DNA of 64,000 bases from JAHEGP01 sp963792875 (GTDB lineage Bacteria; Pseudomonadota; Gammaproteobacteria; Pseudomonadales; JAHEGP01): positions 186,001 through 250,000 of the forward strand of contig CAWBXV010000002.1 in the NCBI GenBank assembly GCA_963792875.1. Reading direction: 5' to 3'. Position numbers and translations under genes: made by a program. This document shows, piece after piece, positions 16,827-25,748 of the stretch (positions are counted from its first letter, which is position 1; the number at the start of each line of letters is the position of its first letter). The notes beneath the pieces were generated by a model, which was not told where the DNA came from, did not search any database, and was given only the letters and a program-made list of their open reading frames with translations.

Positions 16827-17324
16827 CTACCCGGCAGTCAGAAACAGGCGGAATTGCCGACAAATCGACTCCAGCGGCGCCATCAGCCGGTGGTCGCCAT
16901 CCACCAGCAGCAGGGGCAACGCGTGCTGCCGGCAGAAGCGCAGCGCATTGTCCACCGGGACCACCTCATCGTGCCAGCCGTGCACGACGACTATCCGCGC
17001 CGCATCGGGCACCAGCGCGTCGCTCGGATAACCGGGCAGATACACCGCCGGGGCCAGCAGGAACAGGCCATCGGGGCGGCACAGCGGAGATGCCGCGGCG
17101 GCCACATAGGCCCCCATGCTGGATCCCACCAGAATCAACTCGCCGCACCGGGCGGGCAAGGCCGACAGCAACCGCTCGACGCGGTCTTCGACGCGATCCA
17201 CGCCGCGGTAATCGGGGCTCAGCACCTGATAGCCGGCCGCCGTCGCAACTGCCGCCAGGCGCTGTATCTTGCTGCCCCAGGGGCCGCTCTCTTTGCCGTG
17301 ATTGAAACAGACCACACCCGCCAT
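16827..17324 (-). CDS. Alpha/beta-fold hydrolase (YqiA-like)
   Basis: A 165-residue compact alpha/beta hydrolase. It has the N-terminal FNHGKESGPWGSKI block, the nucleophile elbow GSSMG (Ser ~70), a VHGWHDEVVP acid loop and the catalytic His in DGDHRL. The length and the HGxxSGPWGxK pattern resemble small YqiA/YcfP-type esterases; the substrate cannot be read from sequence. The start at 17324 is preferred; a GTG at 17387 adds 21 residues rich in Cys and Pro without homology. It is divergent from the LEA-type lipoprotein. Confidence 0.8.
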   Translation of the reverse strand: MAGVVCFNHGKESGPWGSKIQRLAAVATAAGYQVLSPDYRGVDRVEDRVERLLSALPARCGELILVGSSMGAYVAAAASPLCRPDGLFLLAPAVYLPGYPSDALVPDAARIVVVHGWHDEVVPVDNALRFCRQHALPLLLVDGDHRLMAPLESICRQFRLFLTAG

Positions 17325-17448
17325 GGCAGACTTCCCGCAAAGCCGACAGCGCCCGCAAACCCCACACCCGGGAACGGGCTTGGGCACTCATTTCGGCACC
17401 AATAGTGTAAGATGCCCCCCCATTAACCCACTATCAGGCGGGCCGCCC

Positions 17449-17946
17449 ATGCCGATTATTCGGGTCATCACCCTGTTGCTTTCACTGTGGGCACTGGCCG
17501 CCTGCGCCAGCCTCAGCAGCTACGACCCGCCCACGGTAGACCTGGTCGGCCTGGCGCCCGGCAACTCGGCGTCGGGACAGTCCGGCCTGCTCGTCAAATT
17601 GCGGGTCGTAAACCCCAACTCGCGCAAGCTGAATATCCGCAGCGTGTATTACGACGTAGCGGTCGAAGGGCACCAACTGCTCAACGGCGCGAGCAGCGAA
17701 GCCGCCACGATTCCCGCCTACGGCGAAAACATCCTCGAACTGACTGCCACGCCCAGCTTCACCGGCGTCGTCGGTCTGCTCCATAGCCTGATCAGCGATA
17801 AGCTCAAGCGCGACCAGCTGCGCTATACGCTCAATGCCAAGCTGTCCGTGGGCGGGGTGCCGATGCCCGTCCGGCTGAAACGCGAGGGCGAACTGTCACT
17901 GCCCCAAGGCGCTTTTGAGAGCATCGGCCCGGCGCCGGGCATCTAG
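17449..17946 (+). CDS. LEA type 2 family lipoprotein (WHy domain)
   Basis: A 165-residue lipoprotein: signal segment ending in ALAAC (Cys ~19) and a single LEA14-like/WHy domain with KLRVVNPNSRKLNIRSVYY, the hallmark NPN motif, and a conserved PAYGENILEL stretch. LEA14-type domains are fibronectin-like beta sandwiches; bacterial versions are usually envelope proteins of unknown role. The ATG at 17449 is chosen over upstream in-frame codons because it starts exactly at the signal peptide. Confidence 0.85.
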   Translation: MPIIRVITLLLSLWALAACASLSSYDPPTVDLVGLAPGNSASGQSGLLVKLRVVNPNSRKLNIRSVYYDVAVEGHQLLNGASSEAATIPAYGENILELTATPSFTGVVGLLHSLISDKLKRDQLRYTLNAKLSVGGVPMPVRLKREGELSLPQGAFESIGPAPGI

Positions 17947-17981
17947 CCCGGCGCTCACCCAACGGATCCGTCGGCCTGGCG

Positions 17982-18698
17982 CTACCAGCGATAGACCACA
18001 GACACGGTGGTCTCGCGATCCCAGTTTTCGAAACCCGCATCCACATGCTGGTTCCAGCGCACATTGTAAGCCACCTTGAGCGCCAGGGCCTCGGTCACCG
18101 CCACCGTCAACGAAGAGTTTGAGCGAGCCACGGCGTTCTCTCTGCCCTTCTCCACCGACAGCAGCTGGCCGAATGCCGCCGTGCTGGAGATATTCCACTT
18201 GAAATTGCCGGCCAGGCGCGCGATCCCCTCTTCCTCGATGTCGCCGGTATCGGCCAGCTCGCTGCGCCGATAACCGGGGCCGCCCTCCAGATCGAGCACG
18301 ATGTTTTCGTCATCGATCACGCGGTGGCCGTAACCGAGGGTCAGCGTCAACTGGTTCTGGTAGCTGGAGAACTGGTCTTCCTCGTACTGGCCGCGGAAGA
18401 ACATCGACTGGCGCTGGTTGAATTTCAGGTTGCTCTGCCAGGCGCCCAGGTACTTTTCCGCGGTGCGCTCGTCGTCACTGGCGTTGTTGTAGGCCTCAAG
18501 GTGCAGGCCGTGCCGCCACTGGGGACCATCCCTGCCAAAATCGAAAGAGAAATTCAGTGTCTGGGTATCGGTATTGCCGGCTGTCGAGATGAAGCCGAGG
18601 TTGATATTGCCGCCCCAGAACGGCTCGTCCTGCATTTGCTCCTGGGCGACCGCCCCAGCAGACAACACCATCGCCAGCGCGAGAGGAAATCGATTCAC
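17982..18698 (-). CDS. DUF481-family outer-membrane beta-barrel protein
   Basis: A 238-residue exported protein with a signal peptide (cut near AVAQ) and a DUF481 (YdiY-type) pattern: NINLGFISTAGNTDTQT at the N-terminus of the mature part, alternating hydrophobic strands, and a terminal aromatic residue (VVYRW) as in outer-membrane barrels. The function of the family is unknown. It lies downstream of lon on the same strand with its own candidate -10. Confidence 0.88.
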   Translation of the reverse strand: MNRFPLALAMVLSAGAVAQEQMQDEPFWGGNINLGFISTAGNTDTQTLNFSFDFGRDGPQWRHGLHLEAYNNASDDERTAEKYLGAWQSNLKFNQRQSMFFRGQYEEDQFSSYQNQLTLTLGYGHRVIDDENIVLDLEGGPGYRRSELADTGDIEEEGIARLAGNFKWNISSTAAFGQLLSVEKGRENAVARSNSSLTVAVTEALALKVAYNVRWNQHVDAGFENWDRETTVSVVYRW

Positions 18699-18795
18699 CG
18701 TACTGCTTCCTTGTGCTGATGGGGCGACGCCATGCGATGCGCAGCCGGCAGACCGGGCGCATGGCAGGGACGAGGACCCAGAATAAAAGGACGCG

Positions 18796-18801
18796 ATTAT
18801 A
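18796..18801 (-). promoter_or_regulatory. Candidate -10 for the DUF481 gene
   Basis: A perfect TATAAT on the minus strand, about 100 bases before the ATG, with only a weak -35 (TTAGCC, 18 bases away). Confidence 0.35.
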
Positions 18802-18863
18802 GCGCCGCCGAAGCGGTGGGGCTAATGCTCCGCTGCCACCGGTCCGGCGAAAGGAGGCGCGGG

Positions 18864-21263
18864 TCAGCGCGCGCCGTCACCGGGGAAGGCGATCGCCAGC
18901 ACGTCCCGGTAGTGTGCTGCGAAATGCACGGTCATGCGCGCCTTGAGATAATCGGGGAGTTCATCGACATCGCGCCGATTGGCGGCGGGGATGATGACCT
19001 CGCCAATACCGGCGCGGCGCGCCGCAATCAGCTTTTCGCGAATGCCGCCGACGGGCAGCACCTGTCCGGTCAGCGTCAGCTCGCCCGTCATCGCCAGGCG
19101 CTTCCTGATCTTCTGATTCCGCGCCAGCGACAGCAGCGCCGTCGCCATCGTGACGCCGGCGCTGGGGCCGTCCTTGGGGGTCGCCCCCGCCGGCACGTGC
19201 AGATGCACCTGCGCCTGGTCAAAAAATTCCCGCCGCGCCCCGAACTGCTCGAGGTTCGCAACCACGAAGCTGTAGGCAATCTCCGCCGACTCGCGCATCA
19301 CATCACCCAGCTGCCCGGTGAGCTTGAGGCCCCGGCTGGCCGAATGCGCCACCGCAGCCTCCACCGGCAGGGTCGCACCGCCGAGCGCGGTCCACGCCAG
19401 CCCGGTCACCACACCCACACCCGAGATGGCGGCGTCGTCGGTGTAGATCGGCTGACCCAGATAGTGCGCCAGATTCTTGACCCCGACGCGAATCGGACCA
19501 TCGTCCTTTTCCAGGATCTCCACGACCGCCTTGCGGAGTATCTTGCGCAACTGCTTTTCAAGGTTGCGCACGCCCGCCTCGCGCGCGTAGCCCTCGATGA
19601 TCGCCCTCATCGCGCCGTCGGTGATTTTCAGCTGACCCCTGGCAACGCCCGCCTGCTCCAGCAGGCGCGGCCACAGGTGACGGCGGGCGATGGAGAGCTT
19701 TTCCTCGGCAATGTAACCCGACAGGCGAATCACCTCCATGCGGTCCAGCAGAGGGCCGGGAATACCGTCGAGCTGGTTGGCGGTGCATACAAACAGAATT
19801 TTCGAGAGGTCCACCCGCACATCCAGGTAGTGATCCATGAACTCCCGGTTCTGCTCGGGATCCAGCGCCTCCAGCAGCGCGGACGCGGGGTCGCCCTGGT
19901 AGGAAGCGCCGATCTTGTCGACTTCATCCAGCATGATCACGGGGTTGCTGACACCGACATCCTTGAGCGCCTGAATGAACTTGCCGGGCATGGCGCCGAT
20001 GTAGGTGCGCCGATGGCCCTTGATCTCCGCCTCGTCGCGCATGCCGCCGACGCTGAAGCGGAAAAACCTGCGGCCCAGCGCCTCGGCAATGGAGCGACCG
20101 ATGGAGGTCTTTCCCACCCCGGGCGGTCCCACCAGCAGGATGATCGAACCCGACACCTGGCCCCGGAAGGCTCCCAGCGCCAGAAACTCGATGATCCGCT
20201 CCTTCACGTCATCGAGGCCATGGTGGTGTTCGTTGAGGATGGCGCGGCCATGCTCCAGCTTGAGATTGTCGCTGGAATACACGCCCCACGGGATCGCGGT
20301 CAGCCAGTCCAGGTAATTGCGGGTCACGCCGTACTCGGGAGAGCCCGTCTCCAGCACGGAAAACTTGCGCAGTTCCTCATCTATCCGCCGCTGCGCCTGC
20401 TCCGGCACATCCTTGCCCTCCAGCCGCTCGCGAAATTCTTCGGCATCGACGGTCTTGTCATCCTTCGATATCCCCAGCTCCTTCTGGATGATCTTCATCT
20501 GCTCGCGCAGGAAGAAGGTGCGCTGCTGCTCGCTGACTTTTTCGTTGACCTGTTCGCTGATGCGGCTCTGCAGGCGTGCCACATCCAGCTCTTTTTTCAG
20601 CAGCACCAGCACTTTTTCCATACGCTGCAGCAGCGGCAGAGTCTCCAGGACGGCCTGCAGTTCACCGCCGCCAGCCGTAGTGATCGACGCGGCGAAGTCG
20701 GTGAGCGGGGACGGATCGTTGGGGCTGAAGCGATTCAGGTAGTGGCGCAGCTCCTCGCCGTAGAGCGGGTTGAGGGGCAGCAGTTCCTTGATGGCGGCGA
20801 TGATGGCCATGGCGTAGGCCCGCAGTTGCTCCCCGTCCTCCTGCTCGCTCCTGGGATACTCCACCTGCACGCGATACGGCGGCTCGTCGCTCAACCATTT
20901 GAGGACGCGGAAGCGATGCAGACCCTGCGCGACGAACTGGATCTTGCCCCCTTCGACACCGGCGCTGATCAGGCGCACCGCACAGCCGATGACCGGCAGC
21001 GCCGCGATGTCGACCGGACCTTCCTCGCCGGCGCTGTAGACCACCCCCAGCACCGGCGGGCCACCACCATCGGCGACGGCCTGCAGCGTCTCCTTCCAGG
21101 GCTCGGCATCGACGACGACAGGCTGTACCTGGGCGGGGAAAAAGGGTCGTGAATTCACCGGAATCAGGTGCAGCACATTGGGCAGATTCTGGTCGAGCAG
21201 CACCAGCCCGCCCCCCTGACTGGAACCCTGCGCGCTCTCCTGCCGGTTGGCCTGCTCCGCCAT
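18864..21263 (-). CDS. lon: Lon family ATP-dependent protease, AsrA-like clade
   Basis: A 799-residue LonA-type protease: N-terminal substrate domain (~28-220), coiled-coil (~225-305), AAA+ module with GPPGVGKT (379-386) and DEVDK (446-450), and a C-terminal Ser/Lys peptidase domain with PKDGPSAG (Ser701) and Lys744 in GGIREKL. The N-terminus reads LPNVLHLIPVNSRPFFPAQV rather than the LPLRDVVVYPHMV of canonical Lon. This resembles P. aeruginosa AsrA (PA0779), as recalled; if correct, a canonical Lon should exist elsewhere in the genome. AGGAGG sits just before the ATG and a heat-shock-type promoter lies upstream. Confidence 0.95.
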   Translation of the reverse strand: MAEQANRQESAQGSSQGGGLVLLDQNLPNVLHLIPVNSRPFFPAQVQPVVVDAEPWKETLQAVADGGGPPVLGVVYSAGEEGPVDIAALPVIGCAVRLISAGVEGGKIQFVAQGLHRFRVLKWLSDEPPYRVQVEYPRSEQEDGEQLRAYAMAIIAAIKELLPLNPLYGEELRHYLNRFSPNDPSPLTDFAASITTAGGGELQAVLETLPLLQRMEKVLVLLKKELDVARLQSRISEQVNEKVSEQQRTFFLREQMKIIQKELGISKDDKTVDAEEFRERLEGKDVPEQAQRRIDEELRKFSVLETGSPEYGVTRNYLDWLTAIPWGVYSSDNLKLEHGRAILNEHHHGLDDVKERIIEFLALGAFRGQVSGSIILLVGPPGVGKTSIGRSIAEALGRRFFRFSVGGMRDEAEIKGHRRTYIGAMPGKFIQALKDVGVSNPVIMLDEVDKIGASYQGDPASALLEALDPEQNREFMDHYLDVRVDLSKILFVCTANQLDGIPGPLLDRMEVIRLSGYIAEEKLSIARRHLWPRLLEQAGVARGQLKITDGAMRAIIEGYAREAGVRNLEKQLRKILRKAVVEILEKDDGPIRVGVKNLAHYLGQPIYTDDAAISGVGVVTGLAWTALGGATLPVEAAVAHSASRGLKLTGQLGDVMRESAEIAYSFVVANLEQFGARREFFDQAQVHLHVPAGATPKDGPSAGVTMATALLSLARNQKIRKRLAMTGELTLTGQVLPVGGIREKLIAARRAGIGEVIIPAANRRDVDELPDYLKARMTVHFAAHYRDVLAIAFPGDGAR

Positions 21264-21303
21264 GCTGCCTCCTCGTACGCTTCGATTGGTTCAATTGATG
21301 AGT

Positions 21304-21331
21304 ATGTGAGGCCTGCAACGGCACTTTCAAG
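21304..21331 (-). promoter_or_regulatory. Heat-shock (sigma-32) type promoter for the AsrA-like lon
   Basis: On the minus strand a perfect CTTGAAA is followed by 13 bases and CCTCACAT, which fits the sigma-32 -10 (CCCCATnT) at 5 of 7 fixed positions. The predicted start is ~35 bases before the lon ATG and AGGAGG. Family precedent: Lon proteases are heat-shock genes. Confidence 0.5.
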
Positions 21332-21437
21332 AGTCCGCGCAGGCGGGCCGGCCACGCCGCCAGGCCGAGCCCTGCGCAGATTCCCCGCTATACTGATCTT
21401 GGATGAAGCGCGTGCGGGACCATTGGAGAGTACAGAG

Positions 21438-21779
21438 GTGTCGGAGCAACAACGCAAACTGCAACGCCAGCAGATCACCACCACGGTTACGATAGAGAAT
21501 GTGCTGACCGGAGCGGCTTCAGGCGAACTGGTGAACATCACTGCCGAGGGGCTGATGATGATCTCAGACCACGAGGTGGACACCAATTCCATCTTTCAAT
21601 TCGCGCTGATACTGCCGGAGGCAATCGACGGCAGTCGCCGCATCGAGCTGGGCGTGGATTGCCTGTGGTGCCGCAAGGCGGAGATCTTCGACCGCTACTG
21701 GTCCGGCTACCAGATCATCGATGCCTCGCCGCAGGCGCTGCGAGCCATCGAGGTACTGATCGACCGCTATGCGGGCTGA
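21438..21779 (+). CDS. PilZ-like domain protein (possible c-di-GMP receptor)
   Basis: A 113-residue single-domain protein. The N-terminal RKLQR fits the PilZ RxxxR motif, and NITAEG fits D/NxSxxG with Thr for Ser; both contribute to cyclic-di-GMP binding. A CLWCR segment and a C-terminal helix (ALRAIEVLIDRY) complete the fold. Motif drift makes ligand binding uncertain. The GTG at 21438 is chosen because GGAGAG lies seven bases upstream; longer frames overlap the lon 5' region. Divergent from lon. Confidence 0.75.
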   Translation: MSEQQRKLQRQQITTTVTIENVLTGAASGELVNITAEGLMMISDHEVDTNSIFQFALILPEAIDGSRRIELGVDCLWCRKAEIFDRYWSGYQIIDASPQALRAIEVLIDRYAG

Positions 21780-21842
21780 CGGCGTCAGGCACCGCCAGCG
21801 CGGCACTGCCGCCCAGGACCGCCCCCGGCGGCGTGCGCGGAC

Positions 21843-23747
21843 TCAGCCGCCGTCGGCAAAGCTGCCGACCTGACGCCGCTTCAGCAATGCCGTGACCTCG
21901 TCGAGGATGGCCGGATCATCGATGGTGGAAGGCGGGCGGTAGGTTTCGCCATCGGCAATCTTATGCAGAATGCCGCGCAGGATCTTGCCGGACCGCGTCT
22001 TGGGCAGGCGCTTGGCCACCAGCGCCTGGCGCAGCGACGCGACGGCGCCGGTGGTATCGCGCACCAGCTTGACCACTTCCGCCTCGACCTGCGCCTCGGG
22101 GGTGCTCACCCCGTCCTTCAGGCACAACAGAGCCACCGGAAGCTGGCCCTTTATGGCGTCCGCCACGCCTATCACGGCGCACTCGGCGACCGCCGGGTGG
22201 CTGCCCACCACCTCTTCCAGTTCGCCGGTGGACAAGCGGTGACCGGCGACATTGATGACGTCGTCGGTGCGCCCCATGACGAACACATAACCGGCATCGT
22301 CCTTGTAGCCGCCATCGCCGCTGAGATAGTAACCGGGATATTGCTCGAGATAACTTCGCACGAAGCGCTCGGGATTCTGCCAGATGGTCGGCAGGCAGCC
22401 GGGTGGCAACGGCAGCTTGACGGCGATGGAGCCCTGCACGCCGGCGGGCACCTCCTCCCCCTGGTCATCCAGAATGCGCACGTCGTAGCCCGGCACCGGG
22501 TAGGTGGCCGAACCCGGCTTGGTGGGCACCGGCTCGACGCCCATGAGATTGGCGGCGATCGCCCAGCCGGTCTCGGTCTGCCACCAGTGATCGATGACAG
22601 GTCGATCCAACAGCTCCCGCAGCCAGTGATAGGTAGGCGGATCGAGGCGCTCGCCGGCCAGAAACAGGGTGCGCAGGCCGGACAGGTCATAACCGGCCAG
22701 CAGTCTGCCGTCGGGGTCCTCCTTCTTGATCGCCCTGAACGCCGTCGGCGCCGCAAACAGGGCCTTGACGCCGTGCTCGGAGGCCACGCGCCAGAACGCG
22801 CCCGCATCCGGCGTTCTCACCGGCTTGCCCTCGTAGAGCAGGGTGGTGCACCCGGCGATGAGCGGCGCATACACGATGTAACTGTGCCCGACCACCCATC
22901 CCACGTCGGAGGCCGCCCAGAACACTTCCCCGGGATTGATGTCGTAAATGGCCTTCATGGAATAGTGCAGCGCCACCGCATGGCCGCCGTTGTCGCGCAC
23001 GATGCCCTTGGGCATGCCCGTCGTACCCGAGGTGTAGAGAATGTAGAGCGGATCGGTGGCGGCCACCGGGACGCAGGGCGCGGGCGCCGCCGCCGCCACT
23101 GCCTCAGCCCAGTCGATATCGCGCCCTGACTCCATGGACGCCGCGCACTGCGGCCGCTGCAGCACGAGACAGCGCTCGGGCTGGTGGGTCGCCATGGCGA
23201 TGGCGGTGTCGAGCATGGGCTTGTACTCGATGACGCGGTCGATTTCGATGCCGCACGACGCGGTAACCACCACCCGCGGCCGGGCGTCATCGATGCGCAC
23301 CTTGAGCTCGCTCGGCGCGAAGCCGCCGAATACCACCGAGTGCACGGCCCCCAGGCGCGCGCAGGCCAGCATGGCGATGGCGGCCTCGGGCACCATGGGC
23401 ATATAGATCAGCACGCGATCACCCTTGGCCACTCCCAGCGCGGCCAGTGCGCCGGCGCAACGGGCCACCTCGTCCCGCAGCTCGCGGTAGCTGAAGCGCC
23501 GACTGCTCGCCGTCACCGGAGAATCGTAAATCAGCGCCAGCTGATCGCCTCGGCCCTGGTCGACGTGCACATCGAGGGCCAGGAAACAGGTGTTGAGTTC
23601 ACCGTCGGGAAACCAGCGGTCGATGCCATGCTCGTCCTTGGCCAGGATGGTTTCGGGAAAGCGATACCAGGACAGCGCCTCGGCCTTTTCCCGCCAGAAG
23701 GCCGCGGGCTCTTCGATCGAACGGCGATATTCTTCCCTATAGGACAT
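21843..23747 (-). CDS. prpE: Propionyl-CoA synthetase (acyl-CoA synthetase family)
   Basis: A 634-residue AMP-forming acyl-CoA ligase activating propionate (or acetate). Core motifs: YTSGTTGMPKG (P-loop), WWQTETGW, SGDGGYKDDAGY and RTDDVINVAGHRLS, and the catalytic/acetylatable Lys in RSGKILRG near the C-terminus. The N-terminal EEYRRSIEEPAAFW and overall length fit PrpE better than Acs. The start has GAGGAGT six bases before the ATG. The frame stays open far upstream on this strand, but that part is antisense to the aminotransferase gene and lacks homology. No methylcitrate-cycle genes are adjacent. Confidence 0.9.
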   Translation of the reverse strand: MSYREEYRRSIEEPAAFWREKAEALSWYRFPETILAKDEHGIDRWFPDGELNTCFLALDVHVDQGRGDQLALIYDSPVTASSRRFSYRELRDEVARCAGALAALGVAKGDRVLIYMPMVPEAAIAMLACARLGAVHSVVFGGFAPSELKVRIDDARPRVVVTASCGIEIDRVIEYKPMLDTAIAMATHQPERCLVLQRPQCAASMESGRDIDWAEAVAAAAPAPCVPVAATDPLYILYTSGTTGMPKGIVRDNGGHAVALHYSMKAIYDINPGEVFWAASDVGWVVGHSYIVYAPLIAGCTTLLYEGKPVRTPDAGAFWRVASEHGVKALFAAPTAFRAIKKEDPDGRLLAGYDLSGLRTLFLAGERLDPPTYHWLRELLDRPVIDHWWQTETGWAIAANLMGVEPVPTKPGSATYPVPGYDVRILDDQGEEVPAGVQGSIAVKLPLPPGCLPTIWQNPERFVRSYLEQYPGYYLSGDGGYKDDAGYVFVMGRTDDVINVAGHRLSTGELEEVVGSHPAVAECAVIGVADAIKGQLPVALLCLKDGVSTPEAQVEAEVVKLVRDTTGAVASLRQALVAKRLPKTRSGKILRGILHKIADGETYRPPSTIDDPAILDEVTALLKRRQVGSFADGG

Positions 23748-23860
23748 GAGTGACTCCTCGTTGTTATCGTTGCGCACGCCGGCAGCACGAGGGCTGCACG
23801 ACGGCTGCAGCACCACCGCGACGAGCCCTATTTTACTGAAAATTCCCGTCCCTGCGGCGC

Positions 23861-23866
23861 TATAAT
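23861..23866 (+). promoter_or_regulatory. Candidate -10 for the aminotransferase gene
   Basis: A perfect TATAAT 59 bases before the ATG, with only a poor -35. A TAAAAT in the opposite direction (23830-23835) could serve prpE, so the gap may hold a divergent promoter pair. Confidence 0.35.
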
Positions 23867-23924
23867 AGCCGCTTTGCCACAAGGCAACTACCGCCACCCG
23901 CCACCGACGCAGAGGTCGCCCGAC

Positions 23925-25220
23925 ATGACGCCCGCACCCGCCCAGGCCACCACAGAGCAACTGGCAGCATTGGAAAAAGCGCTCGCCCAGGAACTGGAGC
24001 AGCACCGCTGCGCCGGCCTGAGCCTGGACCTGACGCGCGGCAAACCCAGCCCCGAGCAGCTCGCACTGGCGGACGCGCTGGACGGCATTCTCGAGGGCGA
24101 TTACCGCGACAGCGCCGGCGGCGACCTGCGCAACTACGGCGGCATCGACGGCATTGCGGAGGCCAAGGCGCTGTTTGCGGACCTGCTGGGCGTGGGCACC
24201 GATGACATCCTGGTCGGTGGCAACAGCAGCCTCGCGCTCATGCACCTGTGCGCCATGTTCGCGCTGCACCTGGGCGCCGCCGGCCCCGGCTCGGCCTGGC
24301 GCAGCGAGGGCCAGGACATCAAATTCATCGCCCCCTGCCCCGGCTACGACCGCCATTTCGCCATCTGCGAACAGCTGGGTATCGCGCTGCTGCCGGTGGC
24401 GATGGGACAGGATGGCCCGGACCTGGACGCCGTGGAATCCCTGCTGCGGGCAGACCCGATGATCAAGGGCATCTGGTGCGTGCCGCGCTTCTCCAACCCC
24501 ACGGGCTGCGTCTACAGCGACGCAGTGCTGGCGCGCCTGGCCCGCCTCGCCCGCCTGGCGGGGCCGAATTTCCGGGTATTCTGCGACAACGCCTACGCGG
24601 TGCACGCGCTCACCGACGACGCGCCGGCACTGGGCAACGTCATGCAGGCCTTCCGCGACGAGGGCACCACTGACGCGCTGTATCTGTTCGGCTCCACGTC
24701 GAAGATGACATTCGCCGGCGCCGGGGTCGCCTTCCTGGCGATGTCGCCGCGCAATCTCGCGCACTTCAAAACCCAGCTGGGCGTCAGCCAGATCGGCCCG
24801 GACAAGATCAACCAGATGCGCCACGTCAGGTTCCTGCGCGACCGCGACGGCGTGCAGCGCCTCATGGCGCGCCACGCCGCCATTCTCCGGCCGCGCTTCG
24901 ACAGCGTCGGCAGACATCTGCGGGAGGGCCTGGAGGGCTGGGACATCGCCAGCTGGACGGAACCGCGGGGGGGCTATTTCGTGTCGGTCGATACGCTGCC
25001 CGGCCTGGCCACCGCCGTGGTGCGACTCGCCGCCAGCGCAGGCGTCAAGCTGACGCCTGCCGGCGCGACCTATCCGGGCGGACGCGATCCGCAGGACCGC
25101 AACATCCGCATCGCGCCGAGCTTTCCCCAGGTCGATGAGATCGACCGCGCCATGGCGGTGTTCGTGACCTGCTTAAAACTGGCCAGCGTCAGACAGCGGC
25201 TGGGGCTGCCGCCCTGCTGA
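23925..25220 (+). CDS. PLP-dependent aminotransferase class I/II (MocR-type, PF12897-like)
   Basis: A 431-residue fold-type I aminotransferase. The N-terminal SLDLTRGKPSPEQL block is typical of the Aminotran_MocR family; NYGG, PCPGYDRH and FSNPTG sit in the cofactor domain, the PLP aspartate is in CDNAYAVH, and the Schiff-base Lys is in FGSTSKMTF. There is no DNA-binding domain, so it is an enzyme rather than a regulator. The amino-group donor is unknown. ATG at 23925 has AGAGG about nine bases upstream. It is divergent from prpE. Confidence 0.88.
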   Translation: MTPAPAQATTEQLAALEKALAQELEQHRCAGLSLDLTRGKPSPEQLALADALDGILEGDYRDSAGGDLRNYGGIDGIAEAKALFADLLGVGTDDILVGGNSSLALMHLCAMFALHLGAAGPGSAWRSEGQDIKFIAPCPGYDRHFAICEQLGIALLPVAMGQDGPDLDAVESLLRADPMIKGIWCVPRFSNPTGCVYSDAVLARLARLARLAGPNFRVFCDNAYAVHALTDDAPALGNVMQAFRDEGTTDALYLFGSTSKMTFAGAGVAFLAMSPRNLAHFKTQLGVSQIGPDKINQMRHVRFLRDRDGVQRLMARHAAILRPRFDSVGRHLREGLEGWDIASWTEPRGGYFVSVDTLPGLATAVVRLAASAGVKLTPAGATYPGGRDPQDRNIRIAPSFPQVDEIDRAMAVFVTCLKLASVRQRLGLPPC

Positions 25221-25237
25221 AGCGGCCGCCGGGCCGC

Positions 25238-25573
25238 TCAGTCCTTGTCTTCGCCGCCATCCGTCGGCGGCGTCCTGACGGCGCTGCGGGGGAAATGCAT
25301 GACCTTGTCATCGAACTTGACCTCGCGAATCTTGGCAGCGCCGCCCTGCTCGACCTCATCGATGCGCAGAATGCTGTGCAGCGGAATATAGGTGCGCTGC
25401 ACCCCGCTGAATTCACTGCGGAGCTTCTCTTCGCCGGGGTCGACGATCATCTGGCTCTTTTCACCAAACACAAAGTCCTCCACTTCGACGAAGCCGTACA
25501 TATCGCTCTGATAGACGGCCTTGGCATAGAGCTCGTAAACCTTGTTGTGATTGGCGAAAACCACCTTATACAT
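25238..25573 (-). CDS. DUF1820 family protein
   Basis: A 111-residue soluble protein of the DUF1820 family, known in gammaproteobacteria and of unknown function. Recognisable from the start (MYKVVFANHNKVYELYAK), GFVEVEDFVFGE, the EEKLRSEFSGV centre and IPLHSILRIDEVE. The C-terminus is an Asp/Glu-rich tail. The frame is open further upstream but homology begins at this ATG. It is divergent from miaB, as I recall for other members. Confidence 0.85.
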   Translation of the reverse strand: MYKVVFANHNKVYELYAKAVYQSDMYGFVEVEDFVFGEKSQMIVDPGEEKLRSEFSGVQRTYIPLHSILRIDEVEQGGAAKIREVKFDDKVMHFPRSAVRTPPTDGGEDKD

Positions 25574-25708
25574 CGCGTGTCCAACCTGAACGTGCTGCCC
25601 GACCCAAAGTTGCTGCCAACCCCTTGAAAAGGGGGCGGCCATACTAGCACAGATCGCCCACCCTCCCCAGTTTCGGCAATTATTTATTCCCGGCAGGGCT
25701 CGGCTTTT

Positions 25709-25717
25709 TGCTACAAT
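25709..25717 (+). promoter_or_regulatory. Candidate extended -10 promoter for miaB operon
   Basis: TGCTACAAT matches the extended -10 (TGnTATAAT) with one mismatch, 32 bases before the miaB ATG. No convincing -35 precedes it. Confidence 0.4.
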
Positions 25718-25748
25718 GCACCGCTTTTTTTCACCTGACACCAGACCC

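Noticed and set aside
18732..21152. Long plus-strand open frame (806 codons) opposite lon
   Set aside because: It is the antisense shadow of lon, rich in His, Arg and Gln as expected from reversed GC-biased codons, with no known domain or ribosome site.
23748..24917. Upstream extension of the prpE frame to 1024 codons
   Set aside because: The extra part is antisense to the aminotransferase; prpE homology and a strong ribosome site begin at 23747.
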